A stretch of 64,000 bases of DNA from Pirellula staleyi DSM 6068 (GCA_945875845.1 CAMCMB010000024.1:16834-80833), one strand, 5' to 3'; positions 27,708 to 37,542 are shown, counted from the stretch's first letter. Made by a program: numbers and translations. Notes: generated by a model from the sequence alone, not told the origin.

Positions 27708-28619
27708 ATGCATCTCAGATCATTCTTTACGCCGGGAATTTGGTTGGTAGTGTTGGCGTCGATCTTGTGGAGCACAAGTGGGTTTTTTACACAAACATCC
27801 CTGCTTAATGTTTGGCCAGCAGAAGCTCGCGGTTCCACCCTCGCTTTTTGGAGAGCATGTTTTGCACTCGTTCTATTGCTGCCAATGGTGCGCAAGCCAA
27901 GCTGGAATTGGGCCATGGTTCCAATGACCGTTTGTTTTGCACTCATGAATTGGACGTTTCTCTCCGCCTTGGTCGTCAGTTCGCCTGCCAACGCGATTTG
28001 GTTTCAGAATCTCTCACCGGGCTGGGTCATGCTCGGAGCGGTTATGATTTTTCGAGAGAGGACAACCGAGCGAGATTGGGTCATGTTATCGATGTGCATT
28101 GCTGGTGTGGTATTCATCTTGGTGATGGAGTCGTTATATGGCTTTCGATCAGCAGAGTATCGTTGGTGGGGTAGTCTTTTAGCAATTGCATCGGGGGTGT
28201 GTTATGCGGGTGTTGTGCTGAGCATACGTTTCCTTCGAGGCCACGAATCCGCTTGGTTGATAGCTCTCAATCATATGGTGACTGCATTCGCCATGCTCCC
28301 TCTCGTTTGGATGAGCGGTGTCTCCATGCCGTCGGGGTGGATGTGGTTATTGTTGATGGGGATCGGGATGTTTCAAATGGGCTTGCCGTATTTGCTTTTT
28401 GCGAATGGATTGAAGACAACGCCAAGTCATTTGGCCGCTTTGATAACCCTGCTGGAGCCGGTGCTATTGCCAGTCTGGGTGCATTTGACTCGCATGAATG
28501 ACCCGAATTACCAACCGCCTCAATGGTGGACCTGGGTCGGCGCCGGCTGCATTTTGTTGGGACTGTCGATTCGCTATGCCTTGCCAGCCCTGTCCTCTAC
28601 CAAAGTGAGCGAGGCATAA
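27708..28619 (+). CDS. EamA/DMT-superfamily transporter
   Basis: About ten hydrophobic segments in two EamA halves: IWLVVLASILWSTSGFFTQ opens the first, and SLLAIASGVCYAGVVLSIRF opens the second, which ends in ITLLEPVLLPVW, a typical EamA ending. DMT transporters move metabolites across the inner membrane. An ATG at 27708 is preferred to an in-frame TTG at 27702. It ends one base before the GT4 gene, so it is tightly co-transcribed with it. Its place in a glycosyltransferase cluster may hint at a sugar-linked substrate, which is inference. Confidence 0.9.
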   Translation: MHLRSFFTPGIWLVVLASILWSTSGFFTQTSLLNVWPAEARGSTLAFWRACFALVLLLPMVRKPSWNWAMVPMTVCFALMNWTFLSALVVSSPANAIWFQNLSPGWVMLGAVMIFRERTTERDWVMLSMCIAGVVFILVMESLYGFRSAEYRWWGSLLAIASGVCYAGVVLSIRFLRGHESAWLIALNHMVTAFAMLPLVWMSGVSMPSGWMWLLLMGIGMFQMGLPYLLFANGLKTTPSHLAALITLLEPVLLPVWVHLTRMNDPNYQPPQWWTWVGAGCILLGLSIRYALPALSSTKVSEA

Positions 28620-28620
28620 G

Positions 28621-29778
28621 ATGCGAGTCATGCATGTGATCACCAGAATGATTGTGGGGGGAGCACAAGAGAACACACTCTTCAATTGCATGGATTTGAT
28701 TCGAGATTTTGGGGACGAGGTGAAGCTGATCACGGGGCCAACCGAGGGGGCAGAGGGAAAGTTGCTTGCGCATTCCTCGACCGATGGTCTCAAGATTGAA
28801 GTGCAGCCTTCGTTGATTCGATCGATACATCCCATTCATGATACGCGGGCATTGGTCGCGCTTAAAGCCTCGATCCTCGCTTGGAAACCGGATGTCGTTC
28901 ACACGCACAGCGCCAAAGCGGGTTTGTTGGGACGTTATGCAGCCTGGAAATGTCGCGTGCCATGCGTGATTCATTCCGTTCATGGGGCCCCCTTTCATCC
29001 CTTTCAAAATCGGCTAAGCAGACGGTTCTTCGTTGCATGTGAGCGATGGGCTGCAAAGCGGTGTCATCATATGATTAGCGTTGCAAACGCGATGACGGAA
29101 TTAATGGTTGCGGCAAAGGTGGCGGAGCGAAGCAAATTCACGACCATCTATAGCGGTATGGACGTTGAGCCCTTCCTGAACAGCGCCAATCATCGCGAGG
29201 CGGTTCGCAAGCGACTCGGCTTTCAAGAAACGGATGTGGTCTTTGGAAAGATCGCACGGCTATATCATCTCAAGGGCCATACTTATGTGATTCAGGCCGC
29301 CAAGCAAGTATGCAACCAAAATCCCCACATCAAGTTCCTGTTTGTTGGGGACGGAATCCTGCGAGAACAATTCGAATTGGAGATTTTGCGAAGCGGATTG
29401 AGCGATCGATTCGTATTCACCGGTTTGGTGCCACCGGATCAAGTGCCCGACTATATCGGGGCGATGGATGTCTTGGTTCACGCATCGCTGCGCGAAGGCT
29501 TAGCGAGGGCGTTACCGCAAGCACTGATTGCCAGCAAGCCAGCTGTCAGTTTCGATATCGACGGCGCAAAAGAAGTGGTTCTGGACGGCGAAACGGGATT
29601 TTTGCTGCCTCCAAAGCAAATTTTAGACTTATCCCAAGCGATCGACCAACTGGCGAGAAATGAAGGGCTTCGCAAGAAAATGGGACAACGCGGGAGGGCC
29701 CTGTTTACGGACCAATTTCGACATGAAACGATGACTCGCAAGATTCGCGAACTCTACGTGTCCCTATGGAATCCATGA
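28621..29778 (+). CDS. Family 4 glycosyltransferase (GT-B fold)
   Basis: The N-terminal Rossmann half starts MRVMHVITRMIVGGAQENTL, with VVHTHSAKAGLLGRYAAW. The C-terminal donor-binding half has FGKIARLYHLKGHTYVIQA, FLFVGDGILREQFE and the EGLARALPQALIASKPAV loop with its conserved glutamate. At 385 residues this is a typical retaining GT4. It is the last gene of the GT10/GT2/EamA/GT4 cluster, which probably builds an exopolysaccharide or glycolipid. Confidence 0.92.
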   Translation: MRVMHVITRMIVGGAQENTLFNCMDLIRDFGDEVKLITGPTEGAEGKLLAHSSTDGLKIEVQPSLIRSIHPIHDTRALVALKASILAWKPDVVHTHSAKAGLLGRYAAWKCRVPCVIHSVHGAPFHPFQNRLSRRFFVACERWAAKRCHHMISVANAMTELMVAAKVAERSKFTTIYSGMDVEPFLNSANHREAVRKRLGFQETDVVFGKIARLYHLKGHTYVIQAAKQVCNQNPHIKFLFVGDGILREQFELEILRSGLSDRFVFTGLVPPDQVPDYIGAMDVLVHASLREGLARALPQALIASKPAVSFDIDGAKEVVLDGETGFLLPPKQILDLSQAIDQLARNEGLRKKMGQRGRALFTDQFRHETMTRKIRELYVSLWNP

Positions 29779-29895
29779 GTTTACAAACTGCCGCTCGCAC
29801 CGGTCGCCAAGAACACGACACGAGAGTAAGATAAAGGTTGGTTGTGTGTTAAACCAATGTGCTAACTAGGAATCTTCGTTTAGGAGCAAGACTAA

Positions 29896-30552
29896 ATGGG
29901 CCTGCAAACCAATTTGTGGTGGACAATCGTAACCGGAATAGTTTTACTTGGTATGGCTATCAATGCACCGTACGGGAGCGCTCAGCCCCCCGATCAAGCG
30001 AGTATTGGTTCCAAACCAGCAACCTTAGGAGGGAAAAAAGTGGAAACGGAAAAAGCAGTTTTGGCAGGTGGATGCTTCTGGGGGATGGAAGATCTCTTTC
30101 GTAAGCAACCAGGCATTGTATCAACGCGGGTTGGATACTCAGGGGGTGACGTGAAGAATGCCACCTATCGCAATCATGGTACGCACGCGGAAGCCATCGA
30201 AGTGGTCTTCGACACGAGTAAGACCGACTACCGGAAAGTGCTTGAGTTCTTCTTTCAAATCCATGATCCAACCACCAAGAATCGTCAAGGCAACGACCGT
30301 GGAACGGGGTACCGTTCCGGCATCTATTTCGCAAACGACGAACAGAAACGAATTGCACTGGACACGATTGAGGACGTTAATGCATCGGGTTTGTGGCCTG
30401 GAAAAGTTGTGACGGAAGTCAAACCGGTAGGTGACTTCTGGGAAGCCGAACCGGAACATCAAGACTATCTGGTCCGGAATCCAGGTGGATACACCTGCCA
30501 CTTCCCTCGCAAAGACTGGGTATTACCTAAGCGAGCCACTGCCAGTAAATAA
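29896..30552 (+). CDS. msrA: Peptide-methionine (S)-S-oxide reductase, exported
   Basis: Reduces methionine-S-sulfoxide in oxidised proteins. The catalytic motif is [12 protein letters not shown], with [32 protein letters not shown] and RSGIYF, all hallmarks of MsrA. About 45 residues precede the domain and include a hydrophobic segment ([17 protein letters not shown]), so the enzyme is probably exported or membrane-anchored and protects envelope proteins. No MsrB domain is attached. Confidence 0.95.
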   Translation: MGLQTNLWWTIVTGIVLLGMAINAPYGSAQPPDQASIGSKPATLGGKKVETEKAVLAGGCFWGMEDLFRKQPGIVSTRVGYSGGDVKNATYRNHGTHAEAIEVVFDTSKTDYRKVLEFFFQIHDPTTKNRQGNDRGTGYRSGIYFANDEQKRIALDTIEDVNASGLWPGKVVTEVKPVGDFWEAEPEHQDYLVRNPGGYTCHFPRKDWVLPKRATASK

Positions 30553-30759
30553 CCCGCCCAGCAACTCGAATCCCGTCCCCCTATCGAAACCTTGGATGCA
30601 GGACGCGACAGAATCGTAAGCGACCTGTCTTAAAGCTTTTGGTAAGCATCTTCGGCCACTTCCCATGCTTGAATCTACCATCGCAACCCGAGGCGGCTCA
30701 AGTAAAAAACCGATTGGGATGCGTCTTATGGTCCGGTGGCCCCGAATCATTGCCCAGAA

Positions 30760-30858
30760 GTGTGAGGCTCTTGCCGAACCATTGCGTAAATAGCTCGGCA
30801 GGAGCCTCGCTCTCCCACTGATTGCGTAAATAGCTCGGCAGGAGCCTCGCTCTCCCAT
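30760..30858. repeat. GCTCCTGCCGA-family inverted and direct repeats
   Basis: One reversed arm (GAGGCTCTTGCCGA at 30763) is followed by two direct copies of a ~43-base unit containing TAGCTCGGCAGGAGCCTCGC at about 30791 and 30831. It lies in the ~350-base gap after msrA, which has no other visible gene. The same family occurs at 3973, 39111 and 55624. Confidence 0.75.
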
Positions 30859-30908
30859 TGATTTCCATTGCAATCGACATTCCCCGATGAATTGCCAGAT
30901 TGCCGGTT

Positions 30909-33470
30909 CTAGGTAAATCGAGGTATCGCAATTCGATTGAGGGCGAAACCTGTTGGCGAATTGTGATTTTGGGCGATTTCCGTCGGTGTTCCAACTCCGA
31001 GGATTTTTCCTCCCGCTTTGCCACCTCCCGGCCCCATGTCGATGATCCAGTCGCAACATCGCACCAAATCCATGTGGTGCTCAACCACAATCACCGTGTT
31101 CCCCTTGTCGACCAAACTCTGCAATACAGCGATCAAGCGAACCACATCGTCGCTGTGCAAGCCTGTCGTGGGTTCATCGAGTAAATAAAGTGTCTTGCCT
31201 GTCCCAGGCTTGGACAGTTCGCTTGCAAGCTTGATGCGCTGCGCTTCCCCGCCACTGAGTGTCGTTGAGGGTTGCCCGAGAGCAATGTAGCCCAACCCAA
31301 CCTGAACCAAACATTGGAGCGGCACAACTATCTTGGGGAACGCCTCGAAGAACTCAGCAGACTCTGCGATGCTCATGTTCAAACAGTCGGCGATGGATTT
31401 CCCCTTGAATTGAACCGCCAGAGTCGCTCGATTGAATCGGCGTCCACGGCATTGGGGGCAGGGGACATAGACATCGGCCAAGAAACTCATCTCTAGCTTT
31501 TGCCGTCCTTGTCCACCGCAAGATTCACAGCGTCCTGCGCCCGAATTGAAACTAAAGCGACTCACATTGAAGCCGCGTTGCTTGGCATCCCGTGTTTTGG
31601 CATAAACCTTTCGAATTTCGTCCCAAAAATCGCAAAAGGTGGCAGGCGTACTGCGTGGCGATCGCCCGATAGGAGACTGATCGATTTCGATTAACTTGTC
31701 GACTCCCTCCAAACCCGAAATACTCTTAATATGTTTTGGGGGGGCAACTCCTTTGATCGCGTTTTTTAATACGACGGACAAGGAATCATGGATCAGTGTA
31801 CTCTTTCCGCTTCCGCTGACACCCGTGACACCAATGAATCTCCCGAGCGGGAATTCAACTTGAACATTCTGCAAATTGTGTTTCGTGACTCCCGAAAGTT
31901 TTAACGTGGGATGCCCCGCTTCCACCGCTCGACACCGACTCGTGGGCATCCACTTGCTTCTGTGCAAATACTGGGCAGTCAACGACGCAAGATTGAACTG
32001 GAAGGATTCGGGCGTCCCTACCGCGACGACTTCGCCACCTGCATTTCCAGCTCCCGGCCCGATATCGACCAACAAGTCCGCAGCCATCATGATCTCTTCA
32101 TCATGTTCAACGACAACAACTGTATTGCCTCGTTTTTGTAACGAACGAATGGATTCGAGGAGACGCTCGGTGTCGCTGGGGTGTAAGCCCACCGAGGGCT
32201 CATCCAAGACATAGCAAACGCCGATGAGCCCCGTGCCGATGCTGGTTGCCAACCGTACTCTCTGCAACTCGCCTCCACTGAGTGTATTCGCAGGGCGATT
32301 CAGGGTCAGGTAATTCAACCCAACCTCCTCCAAGAAATGCAATCGCGTTGAGATCTCTTGCAAAATGGGATTGCCTATCTTGAATTGACGCTCATTGAGT
32401 TGCAAGCCGGCGAACCAATGTCTTGCACCTTCGAGCGGCATCGCCGTTATGTCTGCAATCGAAAGTCCGCTAAGCCGGATGGCTAACGACTCTTTTCGCA
32501 GTCGCTGGCCGTTGCAAGCGATACAAATCGCATCGGGATCGTCGCGAACATAGCCAAAACCCTGGCACTTTGGGCATGCGCCATATTGGCTATTGAAGCT
32601 AAAGGTACGAGGCTCGATCTCAAGTAAACTGATTCCACATGCGACACAGGCGTATCGCGTCGAATAAAGCTGATCGACCGAAGCGGTCTTCTCTGGCAAA
32701 ACCGCTGAAGTTTCTACCAGTCCATTGCTTAGACGCAACGCAACGGAAACCGCTTGTTCGATCCGCTCGCGGCTGTCATCGCGAACCATAATCCGGTCGA
32801 CGACCGCAGAAATAGAATGCTCTTTTCGAACTGCCAATGTTGGAATGGATTCAATCTCGTAAAGCTCTCCGTCGACACGCACGCGAAGCAAGCCTGCTTT
32901 CGAAATACGATCGAAGACGTCCGCATGCGAGCCCAGTCTGCCGATGACCATGGGAGCGAACAACGTCAACTTCGTCCCCTGCGGCAGCTCGCAAACGGAT
33001 TCAATAATCTGCGAGGGAGCTTGGCGATCGATCGGTTGACCGCATTCATGACAGGCGGGTGTCGCTATCCGAGCCATCAGCAATCGCAAATAGTCGTAGA
33101 CTTCCGTGACGGTGCCGACGGTGCTGCGCGGGCTCAATGCTCCTTGCTGTTGATCGATGCACAGAGCCGGTTGCAGGCCGCGGATCGAGTCGACATCCGG
33201 ACGCTCGATCTGATCCAAGAATTGTCTCGCGTAGCTAGACAAGCTCTCCATGTATTGCCGCTGACCCTCTGCAAACAAGGTGTCGAAGGCGAGCGAGCTT
33301 TTGCCGCTACCGCTGACACCCGTGATGACGGTCAATTTGCCCCGTGGGATATCGAGGTCTATATTCTTGAGATTGTGCGTTCTGGCCCCACGGATTTCGA
33401 TATTGCGAGTTGCCGTAAGAATTGGCTGAACCAGCCCGACGCTCACTTTGGACGACGCTCGTTTGGCCAT
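30909..33470 (-). CDS. uvrA: UvrA-family ATPase, compact form
   Basis: Both ABC modules of UvrA are present: Walker A VITGVSGSGKSSLAFDTLF and GVTGVSGSGKSTLI, signatures NTLSGGELQRVRLA and TTLSGGEAQRIKLA, and two zinc modules (CVACG...CPKC and CESCG...CPQC). UvrA recognises DNA damage and loads UvrB. At 853 residues it is ~90 shorter than E. coli UvrA. The ~100-residue stretch that normally separates CPKCxGxG from CxxCxGxRL is nearly absent (CPKCQGFGYVRDDPDAICIA). It may therefore be a paralogue rather than the main repair UvrA. Its ATG overlaps the stop of the spermidine-synthase-like gene (TAATG). Confidence 0.88.
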   Translation of the reverse strand: MAKRASSKVSVGLVQPILTATRNIEIRGARTHNLKNIDLDIPRGKLTVITGVSGSGKSSLAFDTLFAEGQRQYMESLSSYARQFLDQIERPDVDSIRGLQPALCIDQQQGALSPRSTVGTVTEVYDYLRLLMARIATPACHECGQPIDRQAPSQIIESVCELPQGTKLTLFAPMVIGRLGSHADVFDRISKAGLLRVRVDGELYEIESIPTLAVRKEHSISAVVDRIMVRDDSRERIEQAVSVALRLSNGLVETSAVLPEKTASVDQLYSTRYACVACGISLLEIEPRTFSFNSQYGACPKCQGFGYVRDDPDAICIACNGQRLRKESLAIRLSGLSIADITAMPLEGARHWFAGLQLNERQFKIGNPILQEISTRLHFLEEVGLNYLTLNRPANTLSGGELQRVRLATSIGTGLIGVCYVLDEPSVGLHPSDTERLLESIRSLQKRGNTVVVVEHDEEIMMAADLLVDIGPGAGNAGGEVVAVGTPESFQFNLASLTAQYLHRSKWMPTSRCRAVEAGHPTLKLSGVTKHNLQNVQVEFPLGRFIGVTGVSGSGKSTLIHDSLSVVLKNAIKGVAPPKHIKSISGLEGVDKLIEIDQSPIGRSPRSTPATFCDFWDEIRKVYAKTRDAKQRGFNVSRFSFNSGAGRCESCGGQGRQKLEMSFLADVYVPCPQCRGRRFNRATLAVQFKGKSIADCLNMSIAESAEFFEAFPKIVVPLQCLVQVGLGYIALGQPSTTLSGGEAQRIKLASELSKPGTGKTLYLLDEPTTGLHSDDVVRLIAVLQSLVDKGNTVIVVEHHMDLVRCCDWIIDMGPGGGKAGGKILGVGTPTEIAQNHNSPTGFALNRIAIPRFT

Positions 33471-35107
33471 TATCGATTGAGACCAGCTTCGTAAAGCATG
33501 TAAAGCTTCGGCTCAAACAACGAATTGACGGGCGAAGGAATTCGTTCGGTGTCGCTCGAAAACACTCGCAAGGACTGCAGCAATTCATCGGACAAGTAGC
33601 GACGGGAAACATTCGCGAGCTTGAGATGGCTTGGCTCCATGGCACTTGCTCGCTTGACCGCCAAGTGAAAACCCCATTCGCCGAAGGAATTGAGATGTGT
33701 TTGATAGGACGCCACACGGAATTCGGACGCTTCCATGGTTTCGGCAACACACCAAAACGCTTCGCGCGTGATGAATGGAGAACCGCTCTGGGTGACAAAT
33801 GCTCCATCGTCCGCAAGTACTCTATGCATTAAACCATAGAATTCTTTGCAGTAAAGTTTGTTGAGCACTTCGTTGTGCGGGTCTGGCAAATCGGCAATGA
33901 TGCAATCGTACCAATCCCCGCTTGGACTGAGTCTGCCATAGGCTTCTCGAACATAATTGAATGCATCTTCATGAATCAAATGAACGCGAGGATCCGCGAG
34001 ACTTTCTCCATTGAGTTGACGTAGTGGATTTGCTCTCGCGCTCAACGCAGTCATGCTTGGGTCGATGTCGACTAGATCAATGGACTCCACCGATTCGAAC
34101 TTCAAGACCTCGCGAATCGCCAGCCCATCTCCCCCTCCCAGAACGAGGACCCTTCGAGGTTGTTTTCCAATACTCATGACAGGATGAACGAGCGACTCGT
34201 GGTAGCGATACTCATCAGAACCTGCAAATTGGAGGTGCCCGTCGAGGTAGAGTCGCACTTCGCCATTGCGAGGATGGCTCGTCAAAACGATACGCTGATA
34301 GGGAGTTTGTTCCGAATAGATAATCTCGTTCGCAAACAATTGCCCTTCGGCAAAAGTCGTTATCCAAGAGGACGCGAGCAAGCCGGAGAAAAGGAGCGCA
34401 ATCACCAAAATCGCATATTTCAAAAACCGACGAATCGTGGGGTGTGTTTTGCCTAGCATCGCTATTGCGATGATGGCGACGGAGATGTTGAGGAGTCCGA
34501 TCGCAAAGGACGAGCGAAACAATCCGAGGCTAGGCAAAAGCAAAAGAGGGAACGCAACCGATCCGATCAAGGCGCCGATGTAGTCCAAGCTAAGCACATG
34601 CGCTAAGGATTCCGAAAAACTGTTCGATCGCGAGAGAATGCGCGTTAGCAATGGGATCTCAAGTCCAACCAGCGTTCCAATCGCCAAGATGAGGCTATAC
34701 ATGACGGGCTTGTACAAAGCATAGTACGGAAAGACGAGAAACAACAAAGCTGCGGATACGCCACCGACTATGGCGACTGCAATTTCGATTTGGATGAACC
34801 GCTCTACAAGATGCTCGTGGATGAATTTCGTAAGATAGGAACCGATTCCCATCGCGAACATAAATAGTCCGATGGTGATCGAAAACTGCGCGATGCTATT
34901 TCCAAGAAGATAGCTTGAGACAGCAGCAATGATCAATTCATACGCGATACCACAGAGCGCCACAATCAAAACGGATAGAAGCAACCATCCGGTTTGAAAG
35001 GGCGTTAGCGTTTGAGTTGTCGATTGGGAATCCGTCGACGGGAATTGGGGCGCGGCCAATGCGTCGCTACTTGCCAAAGCTGAAACTCTTGGAACCCGTA
35101 CGGACAC
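33470..35107 (-). CDS. Membrane-embedded spermidine-synthase-like protein
   Basis: The N-terminal ~210 residues form about seven transmembrane segments (GWLLLSVLIVALCGIAYELI opens the first). The C-terminal half is a SAM-type aminopropyltransferase fold: YLDGHLQFAGSDEYRYHESL, VLVLGGGDGLAIREVLK, SIDLVDIDPSM, IIADLPDPHNE. The latter residues match the decarboxylated-SAM and polyamine site of SpeE. Membrane-fused SpeE proteins are widespread, but their product is not settled. It overlaps the upstream lipoprotein gene by ~40 bases and the downstream uvrA by one, forming a three-gene operon. Confidence 0.88.
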   Translation of the reverse strand: MSVRVPRVSALASSDALAAPQFPSTDSQSTTQTLTPFQTGWLLLSVLIVALCGIAYELIIAAVSSYLLGNSIAQFSITIGLFMFAMGIGSYLTKFIHEHLVERFIQIEIAVAIVGGVSAALLFLVFPYYALYKPVMYSLILAIGTLVGLEIPLLTRILSRSNSFSESLAHVLSLDYIGALIGSVAFPLLLLPSLGLFRSSFAIGLLNISVAIIAIAMLGKTHPTIRRFLKYAILVIALLFSGLLASSWITTFAEGQLFANEIIYSEQTPYQRIVLTSHPRNGEVRLYLDGHLQFAGSDEYRYHESLVHPVMSIGKQPRRVLVLGGGDGLAIREVLKFESVESIDLVDIDPSMTALSARANPLRQLNGESLADPRVHLIHEDAFNYVREAYGRLSPSGDWYDCIIADLPDPHNEVLNKLYCKEFYGLMHRVLADDGAFVTQSGSPFITREAFWCVAETMEASEFRVASYQTHLNSFGEWGFHLAVKRASAMEPSHLKLANVSRRYLSDELLQSLRVFSSDTERIPSPVNSLFEPKLYMLYEAGLNR

Positions 35108-35825
35108 GTGCCGATGAACTGGAGGCGCCGGATGTTCTCGAACTGCGGACAGAGCTTACGGCGGACTTATGATAGTTGGCTGGACTCATAGTCGTATTTT
35201 TGAAGGTCGGCTTTGCGGACGCGTTCCCGCCAGAATAATGACGTCCCTGGCGTCCCATCATGGACCCCAACATATAGCCCATCATCATGCTGCCCGGGCT
35301 AAAGCCATAACCATGCGGACGATGATATCCGTGATTGTCCGAGGCTACGAGTCGATTGTTTTCCGGATCGATTGTTACCGTAAACTCTTTCGGCTCTCCC
35401 AACTCTTGAATCATGTTTTGATTCGAATCTTTGAAACCAATGATCTCGCCCCCTGGAGACATACTGACCCCGATGGGTGAGTTCATAGCTTTCAGCTCAT
35501 TTAGTTTTGCAGCGTACTTTTTTAGGAACTCGGACTCCTTGACGGGATCTTGTTTTTCTGGCTCAATTTCCTGAATCTCACTGGTACTCGTTATCTCTGC
35601 GGTGGCATCGGTTGGGGATGCCGCAGCGACTTCAGTCGCTGTATTTACCGCTCCCTCTAAAGATGCTGCACCCTCGGTATTGGGCTTGGCACCTTCATCC
35701 AAAACGGCGACAAGTGCATCTACGACCTTGTTTAAATCGACGACATCCTCGTTTTGCATACCGCAACCAAGGGTGCAAGCCAAAACCATGCCCAGGGTGG
35801 CTAATGTTGCAAACGGAACTTTCAT
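35067..35825 (-). CDS. Putative lipoprotein with Ser/Arg-rich tail
   Basis: A lipobox-type signal peptide (ATLGMVLACTLGC, with cysteine as the likely lipidated residue) is followed by an Ala/Thr/Glu-rich region. Next come a short charged helix (FLKKYAAKLNELKAM) and a Met/Gly/His segment (YGFSPGSMMMGYMLGSMMGR). It ends in SARVRTGSKSFSFGK. I do not recognise a named family. The Gly/Ser/Arg ending and position directly before a membrane SpeE-like gene recall the small secreted proteins often linked to such SpeE genes; that link is inference. The 3' end overlaps the downstream gene by about 40 bases. Confidence 0.6.
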   Translation of the reverse strand: MKVPFATLATLGMVLACTLGCGMQNEDVVDLNKVVDALVAVLDEGAKPNTEGAASLEGAVNTATEVAAASPTDATAEITSTSEIQEIEPEKQDPVKESEFLKKYAAKLNELKAMNSPIGVSMSPGGEIIGFKDSNQNMIQELGEPKEFTVTIDPENNRLVASDNHGYHRPHGYGFSPGSMMMGYMLGSMMGRQGRHYSGGNASAKPTFKNTTMSPANYHKSAVSSVRSSRTSGASSSSARVRTGSKSFSFGK

Positions 35826-36104
35826 GGGATCAACTCCGACTGAAGAGGCGGTTTAATTGCGTTCGGAACGTTTGGCAAAATGCTTAAGTTGTGAAAATCG
35901 CATGACAACTTCAGCAGCCTGTCGTACGCGTTGACAGGCTACATTAATAATAGCGGACGAACGCAAGTTGTGCAAAACGGAACCAACGAACACTGGAATT
36001 TCTGCCCGAATGGTAGAATCCACGTCAAAAAAACTACCGGATTCGAATTGGCGACAGTTGGTATTCGCCTTTAGAACAAGTCAACCAGAGAAACGACAAT
36101 TGGG

Positions 36105-37124
36105 ATGCCTGGAAGCCCTCGATCGATACGTGGCGGCGTCACTGCTTTGAAAAAATGGATCGACCCATTCGTTTTCATCCTTCTCGTCATGGTCGTGTTG
36201 GCAACGCTTCTGCCGTGCAGTGGCCGTTCAGCAGAGTTCTTCAAAACCGCTGCCAATTTTGCGATCGTATTATTATTCTTCTTGCATGGAGCCAAACTCT
36301 CACGAGAAGCAATTTTGGGGGGGATGTTGAATTGGCGGCTTCATCTGGCGACCCTAACGGTCACCTTTGCTTTGTTTCCATTGCTGGGTCTCGTTTTGAT
36401 AAGGCTCCCGGCGCTTGACCCTGCGTTAACGGCCGGAGTACTGTACCTGACGTTGTTGCCGTCGACGGTGCAGTCCTCGATCGCCTTCACATCGATCGCC
36501 AAAGGGAATGTTTCAGCCGCCGTTTGTGCAGCAAGCTTGTCGAATATCTTGGGGATGTTTATCACACCCATGCTCGTTGCCCTATTGATGCAAGTGAGTG
36601 GCACGCAATCTCAAGTATCGATGGAAGCCGTAAGGAGGATTGCCGGGCAACTTCTCCTGCCGTTTGTGGTCGGGCATCTTGCAAGACCTTGGATTGGTGC
36701 TTGGGTTGTCCGGCATAAAGTATTGGTTGGCTGGGTGGATCGCAGTTCGATTCTCCTAGTCGTATACACTGCGTTTAGCCATGCAGTCATCGACGGTCTC
36801 TGGACCAAATGCTCGGTGATGAGTTTGCTTGGGCAATTCGTCCTCTGCAGCGGTCTACTGGCGTTCGTACTTGCAACCTGTTGGTGGATAGGGGGTAGAC
36901 TCGGGCTTTCCCGAGAGGATTCGATCGTGCTTTTGTTTTGCGGATCGAAAAAGAGTTTGGCGTCAGGCGTTCCGATGGCCGGCGTTCTGTTTGCCCCTGC
37001 AGAGGTTGGGCTGATCATTCTCCCGACGATGATCTTCCATCAAATTCAATTGATCGTATGCGCTGTCATTGCAAGACGAATGGGCGAACCGCAAACGAAA
37101 AAGAGCCCGCTTTCACCACCCTAA
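36105..37124 (+). CDS. Bile acid:sodium symporter-like (SBF-like) membrane protein
   Basis: About nine to ten hydrophobic segments of the BASS/SBF-like family (YfeH type). The segment FAIVLLFFLHGAKLSREAIL early and the central LTLLPSTVQSSIAFTSIAKG are family signatures, as is the later FCGSKKSLASGVPMA. It probably moves an organic anion with Na+. The substrate cannot be inferred. The terminator hairpin at 37105-37144 overlaps its last codons. Confidence 0.88.
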   Translation: MPGSPRSIRGGVTALKKWIDPFVFILLVMVVLATLLPCSGRSAEFFKTAANFAIVLLFFLHGAKLSREAILGGMLNWRLHLATLTVTFALFPLLGLVLIRLPALDPALTAGVLYLTLLPSTVQSSIAFTSIAKGNVSAAVCAASLSNILGMFITPMLVALLMQVSGTQSQVSMEAVRRIAGQLLLPFVVGHLARPWIGAWVVRHKVLVGWVDRSSILLVVYTAFSHAVIDGLWTKCSVMSLLGQFVLCSGLLAFVLATCWWIGGRLGLSREDSIVLLFCGSKKSLASGVPMAGVLFAPAEVGLIILPTMIFHQIQLIVCAVIARRMGEPQTKKSPLSPP

Positions 37125-37144
37125 CTAGGGAGGCAAAAGCGGGC
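37105..37144 (-). terminator. Strong hairpin terminator, overlapping the SBF-like stop codon
   Basis: An 18-bp stem (GCCCGCTTTTGCCTCCCT on the minus strand and its complement, two G-T pairs) around a four-base loop. On the minus strand it is followed by TCTTTTT and lies five bases after the small reading frame at 37149-37238. It may also end the plus-strand symporter transcript, though the T-run there is weak. Confidence 0.8.
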
Positions 37145-37148
37145 CCTT

Positions 37149-37238
37149 TCAACCGTGAAAGTTGGGCCTAACCTTGTGCGAATAGGTCTGTCGGTTTTCG
37201 TCCGAGGATACTCGGTCTTTCGACGCCACTAAGATCAC
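37149..37238 (-). CDS. Candidate 29-residue small protein or leader peptide
   Basis: A GTG start with a near-ideal ribosome site (AAGGAGG, four bases before GTG) opens a frame reading MILVASKDRVSSDENR and ending NFHG. The stop lies five bases before a strong terminator. Upstream on the same strand are two hairpins (CTTCGGTggaACCGAAG and CGGTGC...GCACCG, ~37262-37310). No family is recognised. It may be a real small protein, a regulatory leader, or part of a structured RNA. The combination of leader structure, ribosome site, frame and terminator makes chance less likely. Confidence 0.4.
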   Translation of the reverse strand: MILVASKDRVSSDENRQTYSHKVRPNFHG

Positions 37239-37542
37239 GGTACCTCCTTGTTAAGGGAGTGCCGGTGCCAAACATGCTTGTTAAGCACCGCAAACTTCGG
37301 TTCCACCGAAGCATCAAACCATCTGTTGGTTCAATACCCAACTACAAAAGCAACTGTCGTGCCGAGGCGAAAGAATTTTTCGTTTTAGGGGAGATGTCTA
37401 ACAATTTCATATCTTTTCATTGTGATCGTGAGTGCGAGACGCCGATTGAACCTTTGCGTTTGTAAATTTTTCAAAATGCAAGCAAACGATTTTACAAACG
37501 TCGGTAATTTTTCTCACAGCAGGAGGGAGCCCATAGGGGTAA

